This document shows, piece by piece, positions 14,962 through 20,264 of a DNA stretch of 20,264 bases. Within the stretch, counting starts at the first letter, position 1. Each line of letters starts with the position of its first letter. The position numbers and the translations under genes are program-made. Where the stretch lies: the NCBI GenBank assembly GCA_050741915.1, contig JBOGEX010000052.1:1-20264 (forward strand). Direction: 5' to 3'. This DNA comes from JACCTH01 sp050741915 (GTDB taxonomy: Bacteria; Actinomycetota; Acidimicrobiia; Spongiisociales; ZC4RG35). Below the pieces are notes generated by a model that was not told the DNA's origin, did no database searches, and saw only the letters and a program-made list of their open reading frames with translations.

Positions 14962-15684
14962 GGTTGCTCCCACTGAAGTCCTCGCAGCGGCCGCCGATTT
15001 GGGACCGCCTGACCCGCTGGGAGAGAGCCGAACGCGGCCGCGGCCTCCGCTGCCAGGGCTGGACCTACGGAGAGATTATGGGTGTACTCCGCGTCGCAAA
15101 GGAACCCTCGCCGGCTGGTGCAAGGAAATCCGGCTGACCGAAGAGCAGATCGAAGCCATCAAGGCACGCGTCCCAAGCCAGAAGGAATTCCCAAGGACAC
15201 CAACCGCAAGCGCTGCCTCGAAATTGAAGCCATCCGAGATCAAGCTCGGATTACGTTTGCGCAGCTACGTCTCGATCCTATATGGGTCGCTGGCACGACG
15301 ATGTATTGGGCGGAGGGCGCAAAGACCTATCCGCAACTGAGCATGGTCAACACCGACGCACGGGCGTTGCGACTTTTCATTGCTTGGGTGCGGCGATATA
15401 TCGAACCCGAGGCCGAGTTCGTCCTTGCGTTGCACCTCCACGATGGAAATGTTGAAGCGGATGCACAGATCTGGTGGAGACAACAGCTAGAGCTTCCCAA
15501 CACTGCGTTTACCAAGACTTTCTTCAAGCCGGCCGGAACAGGTCACCGAAAGAACCGGTGGCTCCACGGCGTCTGCCGAGTCAGCGTAAAAAGAAGTTCG
15601 AACGCCTTCCACCGAACCATGGCATGGATCGAGTGCCTCGCGGAAACCTTCAATTGCGCCGATACAATTGGCGCGGGTCGCTAG
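14949..15684 (+). pseudogene. Helix-turn-helix protein broken by two single-base frameshifts
   Basis: One protein can be read only by changing frame twice. Frame 3 gives RWERAERGRGLRCQGWTYGE and MGVLRVAK, an HTH. At about 15099-15104 the reading moves to frame 2, GTLAGWCKEIRLTEEQIEAI. At about 15184-15191 it moves to frame 1, IPKDTNRKRC, and stays there to the TAG at 15684. Each join is mended by adding one base. The long third part contains TTMYWAEGAKT, VNTDARALRLFIAWVRR and LALHLHDG. This is the pattern of an actinobacterial family with an N-terminal HTH and a C-terminal domain of unknown function. The start is uncertain (ATG 14949 is the longest). The last codons run ten bases into tRNA-Lys, which suggests the natural end is also altered. 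Confidence 0.7.
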
Positions 15685-15746
15685 CTCAACGGCAGAGCAG
15701 GGCGCTCTTAACGCCAAGGTTGCGAGTTCAAATCTCGCGCGACCCA
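15675..15746 (+). tRNA. tRNA-Lys (CTT)
   Basis: The acceptor GGGTCGC pairs with GCGACCC. The anticodon loop CTCTTAA gives CTT, and the T arm is TGCGAG-TTCAAAT-CTCGCG. The discriminator is A, and CCA is not encoded. TACAAT at 15663-15668 could be its -10 box, but it is closer to the mature 5' end than usual. Confidence 0.96.
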
Positions 15747-15766
15747 CGATTCAAGGTTCGAGATCT

Positions 15767-15852
15767 GCGGGCGTAGCCGAATTGGCACAGGCGCCAGACT
15801 TAGGATCTGGTGGGTTCGCCCAATGTGGGTTCGAGTCCCACCGCCCGCACCA
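15767..15852 (+). tRNA. tRNA-Leu (TAG), CCA encoded; likely attachment site of the adjoining element
   Basis: The acceptor GCGGGCG pairs with CGCCCGC. The anticodon stem CCAGA/TCTGG holds CTTAGGA, giving TAG. A long class II variable arm TGGGTTCGCCCA is present, the T arm is GTGGG-TTCGAGT-CCCAC, and the 3' CCA is encoded. It lies 20 bases after tRNA-Lys. Element-type genes begin just beyond it, so its 3' end is the natural candidate for an integrase attachment core; the matching copy would lie outside the window. Confidence 0.96.
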
Positions 15853-15934
15853 TCGCAGAAACCTCGATCAGCATTGAGCTTTTTGGTGGCCGGCCACCCT
15901 GTGTTGGTGAAAGCACGTTCGGTCGTTGCTCACT

Positions 15935-15956
15935 CTGACCACATTCTGACCACATT
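15935..15956. repeat. Tandem 11-bp direct repeat near the presumed attachment end
   Basis: CTGACCACATT occurs twice without a gap, 82 bases beyond tRNA-Leu and just before the end of the HEPN gene. Short direct repeats next to an attachment core can be integrase arm-binding sites. That role is inferred from position only. Confidence 0.6.
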
Positions 15957-15967
15957 CGTCTCCGGTT

Positions 15968-16390
15968 TCAGCTCCCGGTGTCGAGCACGTCGGCTCCTGC
16001 CTCGATCATTCGACGAGCCCACGCCACTGCCTTGCGGGCGTCGGCCCGTGCCAGAAATCCGCTCTGGTAGCTGGTCTTGTCTTTGATCGCCAGAAGCCGA
16101 TCAAGATCCTTAGCCATGCGTCCTCCGACCTGCGCCACCTGCCGGAGCAGGTCTGAGGCACCACGATGGTCTTCGCCTCGATGTCGCCGTCCTAAGACCT
16201 CACAACAGACGGCGTCCGCGATCGCAATCCCGGCCAGAACGGCGAGGGCTCCCGACACATTGGCGTATCCCTCACGCGTCGTGTCTTCGAGGACGAGCTC
16301 GGCCGTGTCGAGGAAGCTCTGCGCGTGAAGGTAACGATCCCATGCCTCCCCAGCTCCACACGACCTCGTTCGGCCTCGAGGCTGGGTCAA
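15968..16390 (-). CDS. HEPN-domain protein, probable toxin partner of the nucleotidyltransferase
   Basis: The 140-residue product is all-helical in character. Its middle part AIADAVCCEVLGRRHRGEDH contains the HEPN signature R-x4-6-H (Arg69 to His75). The C-terminal part DKTSYQSGFLARADARKAV also resembles actinobacterial HEPN proteins. HEPN proteins of this kind are commonly metal-independent RNases or pair with MNT nucleotidyltransferases. The start is a TTG that overlaps the upstream stop as TTGA, with AAGGTGAG before it; no in-frame ATG fits better. The coupling and order (nucleotidyltransferase first, HEPN second) support a two-gene module. RNase activity is an inference from the motif. 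Confidence 0.72.
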   Translation of the reverse strand: MTQPRGRTRSCGAGEAWDRYLHAQSFLDTAELVLEDTTREGYANVSGALAVLAGIAIADAVCCEVLGRRHRGEDHRGASDLLRQVAQVGGRMAKDLDRLLAIKDKTSYQSGFLARADARKAVAWARRMIEAGADVLDTGS

Positions 16391-17007
16391 CGGCTCACCT
16401 TTATCGATTCTCTCCCATAAACCAGCAGAGCGTCAGAACGAAGAGACTTCCAGAGGGCGGTAGCACGCTTGCCTGTAGCCATGGCTTTGAGTTCACTGGC
16501 CGACATCGTCAGGACAGTGGCCGTGTTGCCTGTCCACTGTTGAATGGACCGCTCCAGCGAACCAACTTGCTCGGCCCAACGGTCATCGTCTTCGTACGAC
16601 TCGTCATCGAAAACAACCAGCACATCGATGTCACTGTCGACCCCACCGTCTTGTCGAACGTAGGAGCCGAAGAGCGACACCTGCACGGGCGGCACTGGCC
16701 ATCCTTCAATTGTCTCGCCGACTAGCTGCGAAAAGCGATGTCGCATGCCGAAGAGGGCCTCGAGGGCTGGATAGGCAAGGTGATCTCGATTGAGGAGGTA
16801 GAACGTTCCTGAGGTTCGCTCGTCGACATGAAGCAGACCGGACTCGGCCATTCGCCTCAGGGCCAATCTGATTCCTTCATACGAGCCGGTTTCGGCCAAA
16901 CGCTGCACTTCGCGAACGGTCAACGGTCGCTCAGACCGATAAAGCACCGCGAGCACCCCACTATCAACCCTTCCGAGCAGCGTCGTCGTCGGCCGTGACA
17001 AATCCAT
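16387..17007 (-). CDS. Winged-helix plus MNT-type nucleotidyltransferase, probable antitoxin
   Basis: The 206-residue product has an N-terminal winged-helix-like region (about 15-75, LTVREVQRLAETGSYEGIRL through GTFYLLNRDHL). A minimal nucleotidyltransferase domain starts near residue 105, with SLFGSYVRQDGGVDSDIDVL holding the GS motif (Gly114, Ser115) and the metal-binding pair Asp126-x-Asp128. In known HEPN/MNT pairs the nucleotidyltransferase neutralises the HEPN toxin by adenylylating it. Here an added DNA-binding domain could allow autoregulation through the palindrome at 17032-17045, just upstream. TGGTATGCT, an extended -10 box, lies nine bases before the ATG, so the transcript is nearly leaderless. 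It overlaps the HEPN gene by four bases. Confidence 0.78.
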   Translation of the reverse strand: MDLSRPTTTLLGRVDSGVLAVLYRSERPLTVREVQRLAETGSYEGIRLALRRMAESGLLHVDERTSGTFYLLNRDHLAYPALEALFGMRHRFSQLVGETIEGWPVPPVQVSLFGSYVRQDGGVDSDIDVLVVFDDESYEDDDRWAEQVGSLERSIQQWTGNTATVLTMSASELKAMATGKRATALWKSLRSDALLVYGRESIKVSR

Positions 17008-17031
17008 TGTCTGACGAGCATACCAGAATAT

Positions 17032-17058
17032 CGGTCAATTGACCGTTTCACCGGTCAA
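17032..17058 (-). promoter_or_regulatory. Palindromic operator and promoter region of the HEPN/nucleotidyltransferase pair
   Basis: CGGTCAATTGACCG (17032-17045) is a perfect 14-bp palindrome, and a third half-site CGGTCAA follows at 17052-17058. Reading toward the nucleotidyltransferase gene, an extended -10 box TGGTATGCT lies downstream, so the palindrome overlaps where a -35 would be. This is a good place for a repressor such as the winged-helix nucleotidyltransferase. Confidence 0.55.
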
Positions 17059-17072
17059 GTTCGCAGACGACC

Positions 17073-18284
17073 TCACCGGCCAGCCGCCTGCACCAGACGT
17101 GCCGCGAGTTCGGCGGCGTCTTCCTGCATCGCTGGGATGACGTGGCTATACGTGTCGAGCGTCACAGTGATCGACGAATGGCCGAGCCGCTCTTGGACGA
17201 CCTTGGGATGAACGCCTGCTTGCAAGAGCAACGTGGCGTGCGTGTGGCGGAGATCGTGAGCTCGAATCGCTGGCAAACCCGCCTTCTTCCTGTGCGCCTC
17301 GAACCACCTCGAGAACCGCTCCGGGTGGATCCACGACCCATCTTCTCGAGTAGCAACCAGGCCAGTCTCCTCGTAACCCTCGCCGCAAAGCATCCGCTCC
17401 TCTAACTGCGTCATCCGCCATCGGCGAAGAAGGCGCGTTGTCTCCATATCAAGCGAGATCGATCGGCGCGCTGCGGCTGATTTCGTGGTCGGTCTTAACA
17501 CGGGACGGTTCTCGACAAGCACCAACGCTTGCCGTACCGATAACCGCGCACTGTCAAGTTCCACATCCTCCCATCGCAGACCTAGTAGCTCCGAGCGACG
17601 CATCCCGGTCGACGACGCCAGCATCCAGATCGGGTACAGACGATCATCCCCAACAAGTTCTAGGAACGTTCGTAACTGCTCCGCGGTCCAGGTCCGTAGC
17701 TTCGAGACTTTGGCTTTGGAGCGAGGCTTCCTCACTCCAAGCGCAGGACTGCGGTTGATGAGTCGTTGCGCTTCGGCATCGCGGAGTGCCTTACCGAGGA
17801 TCGTCCCGACGTAATTGACCGTGCGCACCGACAGACCACCTGAACCGTCCCTGCGCCCTTGCGTCAAGAGCTCGGAATAGAACTCTTTCACGAGAGCCGG
17901 CGTCAAGTCGTCGAGCGGAACTGATCCCAGCCGAGCAACGATGTGCGCGTCGACGTTGGTTTTGTACGAGGCAATAGTGGTTGGAGCCAGACCTTCCGTG
18001 ACCAAACCCGCGAGCCATGTCTTCATGTAGGCGCCGAGAGTCATGTTTGAACGCTCGACGTAGGCATTCCTAGAAACCGAAACCTGCACGTCATCCAGGG
18101 CTTGTTGGGCCTCGGCCTTTGTTTTGAAGCCCGAGCGAGTGAGCTGTCTCCGGGATGCCCCTGCGGGGTTGACGTCGACGGTGAACGACCAGGTCGAACG
18201 GCGGTGGCCTTTGGGGCAGATCTTGTCGGGGATGGTGGCGCCGCAACTGGTGCATCGTTTGCGGATGAGTGCCCGTCGGCTCAT
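17073..18284 (-). CDS. int: Tyrosine recombinase / site-specific integrase
   Basis: The 403-residue product has an N-terminal zinc-ribbon-like knot (Cys11, Cys14, Cys23, His27), an arm-binding AP2-like segment, a SAM-like core-binding domain (about 80-175, MTLGAYMKTWLAGLV) and a catalytic domain. The catalytic residues are all visible: Arg229 (TGMRRSE), Lys268, His343 and Arg346 (HDLRHTH), His369 (LGHSS) and Tyr379 (DTYSH). It should cut and join DNA at the element's attachment sites, probably the tRNA-Leu 3' end. Its ATG overlaps the stop of the XRE regulator gene as ATGA, so the two are co-translated. It points toward the tRNA. Confidence 0.95.
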   Translation of the reverse strand: MSRRALIRKRCTSCGATIPDKICPKGHRRSTWSFTVDVNPAGASRRQLTRSGFKTKAEAQQALDDVQVSVSRNAYVERSNMTLGAYMKTWLAGLVTEGLAPTTIASYKTNVDAHIVARLGSVPLDDLTPALVKEFYSELLTQGRRDGSGGLSVRTVNYVGTILGKALRDAEAQRLINRSPALGVRKPRSKAKVSKLRTWTAEQLRTFLELVGDDRLYPIWMLASSTGMRRSELLGLRWEDVELDSARLSVRQALVLVENRPVLRPTTKSAAARRSISLDMETTRLLRRWRMTQLEERMLCGEGYEETGLVATREDGSWIHPERFSRWFEAHRKKAGLPAIRAHDLRHTHATLLLQAGVHPKVVQERLGHSSITVTLDTYSHVIPAMQEDAAELAARLVQAAGR

Positions 18285-18934
18285 GTCCTTTTCCTCCTTG
18301 TCTTCTTGTGGTGGCCGGTGTCGGCTTGTTCGGTCTGGTTGTCATGTGTACCGGTTGACGCCGACATGTTCTGGTCGGGGTTGTCGAGTTGTCCGAGCAT
18401 GGAGGCGACTTGTTCAAGTACCTGTCGGGCTTGACCGAGGTCGCCAAAGGCGTCACGCAACTGGCGCCGGAGCCGGAGGGCCGTGTCGGCATCGAGCCGA
18501 TCTGCAACCGATCCCGCTTCGGGCTCTGGTAGGCCGGCGAGGAGGCCTTGCTCGAGGGTGTGGCGGTTGTCGGTGCGGCCGAAGACGATGTCCAATAGCG
18601 TGTCGACTGGGAGGCCTTGGTCTGAAGCGTCGGGAGTGGCGAGGCGGGACTGTTCGTTAGCGGGTGGGGGTGTGAACCAGAACGCCAGCGGCACATCAAA
18701 GGCCCGGGAGAGGGCGATCAGTTCGTCGGCGTTGAATTCCTTGACCCGTTTCCCATCGATCGACCGTTCCGCCGCTGACAGGCTCGCCACCGACCACCTG
18801 ACACCGAGGAAGGGGGTGAGCAGTTCGACGGTCTGGTCCTGCGTCAAACCTCGCTGTTTGCGGATCCGAGCCACGTTGTAGGCGACAAGTTGGTTAGGGG
18901 TGAACAGGGTCGACATATGCAGATTCTCTTCCAT
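18281..18934 (-). CDS. XRE-family transcriptional regulator, coupled to the integrase
   Basis: The 217-residue product has an N-terminal XRE-type helix-turn-helix (about 14-80, VARIRKQRGLTQDQTVELL through LSAAERSIDGKRVKEF and DELIALSRAFDVPLAFWF). A helical middle (about 140-180) and a hydrophilic, basic tail ending KKTRRKRT follow. It is likely the element's repressor or controller. The ATG at 18934 has no Shine-Dalgarno, and the next ATG at 18916 begins MSTLFTPNQ, an alternative start. A tandem 10-bp repeat lies over and upstream of the first start. It is divergent from the excisionase-like gene and overlaps the integrase by four bases. Confidence 0.82.
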   Translation of the reverse strand: MEENLHMSTLFTPNQLVAYNVARIRKQRGLTQDQTVELLTPFLGVRWSVASLSAAERSIDGKRVKEFNADELIALSRAFDVPLAFWFTPPPANEQSRLATPDASDQGLPVDTLLDIVFGRTDNRHTLEQGLLAGLPEPEAGSVADRLDADTALRLRRQLRDAFGDLGQARQVLEQVASMLGQLDNPDQNMSASTGTHDNQTEQADTGHHKKTRRKRT

Positions 18935-18952
18935 CAACGTAGATCAACGTAG
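18933..18952. promoter_or_regulatory. Tandem 10-bp repeat at the XRE gene start, possible operator
   Basis: ATCAACGTAG is repeated twice in exact tandem, followed by a third partial copy (AACGT). It covers the start codon region of the XRE regulator and faces the divergent excisionase-like gene. This position suits autoregulation by the XRE protein. Confidence 0.45.
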
Positions 18953-18975
18953 AACGTCACTACCCTGTTTTCATG

Positions 18976-19004
18976 TTGAAGGATGGAAGCATAGCGGCTA
19001 CCGT
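18976..19004 (+). promoter_or_regulatory. Possible promoter of the excisionase-like gene
   Basis: TTGAAG (18976-18981) and TACCGT (18999-19004) are separated by 17 bases, with a transcript start expected near 19011. GAGAGGG lies four bases before the ATG at 19034. The -10 match is modest. Confidence 0.35.
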
Positions 19005-19033
19005 TACAGCAATTAACGATGTGAGAGGGTGAA

Positions 19034-19342
19034 ATGAGTAGAGACACATCGACTTTGCCGGACTTCTTTACCGTCGAAGAAGCCGCCCGGGTCTTGCGGA
19101 TCGGCCGGGGAGCTGCCTACACCCTCGCCCGGCAATGGCGCCAAACCGGCGGACAGGAAGGTCTCCCCGTTATAGCCCTGGGAAAAACCCTGCGAGTGCC
19201 TCGAGCTGCGCTTGAGAAGCTCTGCGGCGGACCTTTAGCCCTTCCCCACCGGCACCCCGAACCCGAAGCCGCCCCCATTGCCAGTCAATCTCGAGCTCGT
19301 CGTCCCCGCCTCCAACAAGACGGCCTGCCCCTCAAGTCCTGA
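19034..19342 (+). CDS. Excisionase-like helix-turn-helix protein
   Basis: The 102-residue product begins with FFTVEEAARVLRIGRGAAYT, the winged-helix start seen in excisionase (MerR-like) DNA-binding domains. It continues through LPVIALGKTLRVPRAALEKL, the beta-wing and second helix. The last 30 residues are Pro/Arg-rich and probably disordered. The ATG has GAGAGGG upstream. As a small DNA-binding protein divergent from XRE-int, it is likely the recombination directionality factor. A plain transcription-factor role is the alternative. Confidence 0.8.
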   Translation: MSRDTSTLPDFFTVEEAARVLRIGRGAAYTLARQWRQTGGQEGLPVIALGKTLRVPRAALEKLCGGPLALPHRHPEPEAAPIASQSRARRPRLQQDGLPLKS

Positions 19343-19345
19343 CCG

Positions 19346-19813
19346 TCAGGCCCCGTGGCACCGTTTGTACTTCAAACCTGACCCACACGGACACAGATCG
19401 TTCCGACCGACCCTCGGCACCATCCCCGCCGGCGCCAGTTTCAATGGAAGTGGCTTCGCCCTCGGCTCCAACCCGACGCGCTTCTCGCCAGCTGGGATCC
19501 GCATCTCACGCTGCTCGAGGTCCTGCTCTCGTTCGTCGAGCGATGCTTCCCGCTCGTTCAGACGCCGAGCCCGATCCCCCAGCAACTCGGCGCCACGCTC
19601 CATGCCTTCATCAACCACTGACGCCAGTTCCTGATGGAGCAGGACTGCCAGGGCCCGACCCATCGGGATACCGACAGCTTCGCAGTAGCGACGCCAGGTC
19701 GACCACACCGCCTCTGACACCGGCACCTTGACGAGCTGCACCCCTTCGGCATGGTCCATCTGGGAGAGGATCTGCTTGTCGATCTTGGCAAGAGTCTGTC
19801 GGTTCAACGTCAT
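19346..19813 (-). CDS. SEC-C zinc-motif protein with central coiled coil
   Basis: The 155-residue product has an N-terminal helical segment (VPVSEAVWSTWRRYCEAVG), a charged coiled coil (about 80-108, RARRLNEREASLDEREQDLE) and a C-terminal SEC-C motif, NDLCPCGSGLKYKRCHG. That motif is a small zinc-binding finger first known from the SecA tail and also found on many accessory proteins. Its function here is unknown. The N-terminal part could be a DNA-binding or dimerisation unit of an element-encoded accessory protein. Its stop lies three bases beyond the end of the convergent excisionase-like gene. Confidence 0.75.
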   Translation of the reverse strand: MTLNRQTLAKIDKQILSQMDHAEGVQLVKVPVSEAVWSTWRRYCEAVGIPMGRALAVLLHQELASVVDEGMERGAELLGDRARRLNEREASLDEREQDLEQREMRIPAGEKRVGLEPRAKPLPLKLAPAGMVPRVGRNDLCPCGSGLKYKRCHGA

Positions 19814-19845
19814 CGCGAACTACCGGCGTTTATTGACACATAGTT

Positions 19846-19868
19846 GCATCAAACTGATGCGGAGTATA
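19846..19868 (-). promoter_or_regulatory. Probable -10 box and operator-like palindrome of the SEC-C gene
   Basis: On the minus strand TATACT (19868-19863) is a good -10 box. Starting three bases downstream, at the expected transcript start, is the inverted repeat GCATCA-N3-TGATGC (19846-19860). A second inverted repeat, GCAACC-N5-GGTTGC, lies further upstream. No clear -35 or Shine-Dalgarno is seen. Confidence 0.4.
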
Positions 19869-19933
19869 CGGGTTTACCGCAACCGGTTAGGTTGCAACTG
19901 TGTGGTCATGCGACGCCGTCCGACGCGGAGACG

Positions 19934-20264
19934 GTGACTCGAACCGCCCAAGGGGAAAACAGATAGCGCATAGTGCCGGTTACGGGAACGGTCAGGTCGG
20001 AGCTCATGCCTTGTGAAGGTTGGTGATATGAGCGGGATGGACGCGGCACGCCAGTGAAGGGAACGCCACGTTGACCGGACATGACAATCCCAGGCAGGGG
20101 TGGGCGCCCTACCCGGCCGGGCCTATCGTCGCCTTCTGCTGGTAGCGTTGTCGTTAGTGCGCGGCAGGGCGTCTCTCGTCGGCGGCAAGGACTGAGTCCA
20201 CCTGCACGATGACTAGTACGACAACCGATCTCCGACCCGCTCGCTTCAGCCGATACGGGCATTC
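19934..20264 (+). mobile_element. Probable 5' end (domain I) of a group II intron, running off the right edge
   Basis: No convincing gene lies in this stretch. Its sequence follows the order of group II intron domain I: a GTGAC 5' end (consensus GTGYG), GGGGAAAACAGATAGC, GGTTACGGGAACGG, a CAGGTCGGAGCTCATG segment, GGTGATATGAGC, and CAGTGAAGGGAACGCC. The TACGGGAAC...GGTyGGA...GATGAG order matches what I recall of the Lactococcus Ll.LtrB ribozyme core. The reverse transcriptase/maturase gene and domains V-VI would lie beyond the window. The exact 5' splice site is uncertain. The insertion lies about 65 bases upstream of the SEC-C gene's promoter. Confidence 0.65.

Larger units (their letters stand above)
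15853..20264. mobile_element. Probable integrated element beside tRNA-Leu (right end not in window)
   Basis: The region from the 3' end of tRNA-Leu to the window edge carries a tyrosine integrase, an XRE regulator, a divergent excisionase-like protein, a HEPN/nucleotidyltransferase pair, a SEC-C protein and a group II intron end. The core chromosome genes stop at the tRNA. Integration at a tRNA 3' end is the usual habit of this integrase class. The second attachment repeat is not present in the window, so the right boundary is unknown. The HEPN/nucleotidyltransferase pair lies between the tRNA and the integrase and could be cargo or older chromosome sequence. Confidence 0.6.

Noticed and set aside
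15885..15898. Perfect palindrome GGTGGCCGGCCACC as a terminator for tRNA-Leu
   Set aside because: It has no loop bases to fold a normal hairpin, and the T-run lies on the wrong side for plus-strand termination.
18091..18699. 202-residue minus-strand open frame rich in Pro/Ser/Thr
   Set aside because: It is an out-of-frame shadow spanning the XRE and integrase genes.
19906..20262. 118-residue minus-strand open frame
   Set aside because: It has no ribosome-binding site or recognisable domain, is compositionally odd, and lies across the probable group II intron ribozyme.

Overview
The window looks like a chromosomal piece of an actinobacterium, most likely of the class Acidimicrobiia. The reasons are a moderately high GC content, a complete mreBCD shape operon (absent from many other Actinobacteria), the order folC-ndk-mreB, the order tig-clpP-clpX, and exported proteins with long Thr/Pro spacers. 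The lineage is an inference from gene content, not from a marker phylogeny. Nearly everything from 1 to 13365 is on the minus strand.

Positions 1-6005 (read right to left) hold folC, ndk, mreB, mreC, mreD and the 5' part of the PBP2 gene mrdA. The gaps are short and the mreC/mreD/mrdA joints are 4-base stop/start overlaps. It is one growth and cell-elongation operon that runs off the left edge. Positions 6096-8166 hold two paralogous secreted proteins with Thr-rich repeat stalks and a shared LPFTG-type C-terminal sorting signal. Positions 8320-11604 are the protein quality-control set tig-clpP-clpX. Three tRNA genes (Gly, Arg, His) lie just upstream of tig.

Positions 12053-14353 form a compact envelope-stress or redox module. 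An ECF sigma factor and a membrane regulator (probable anti-sigma) are divergent from a membrane-anchored YtkA/FixH-like protein and a small c-type cytochrome. The shared intergenic region carries two face-to-face promoters of identical form, GGAAC-N15-GGTGTAA, which suggests that the sigma factor drives both itself and the divergent pair. The cytochrome reading frame is split from its signal peptide by an apparent one-base frameshift. tRNA-Pro, a GNAT acetyltransferase, a doubly frameshifted helix-turn-helix protein, tRNA-Lys and tRNA-Leu(TAG) follow.

From the 3' end of tRNA-Leu to the right edge (about 15853-20264) the content is that of an integrated element. It has a HEPN/nucleotidyltransferase pair with a palindromic operator, a tyrosine recombinase overlapped with an XRE regulator, a divergent excisionase-like protein, a SEC-C protein, and the 5' ribozyme portion of a probable group II intron that runs off the right edge.
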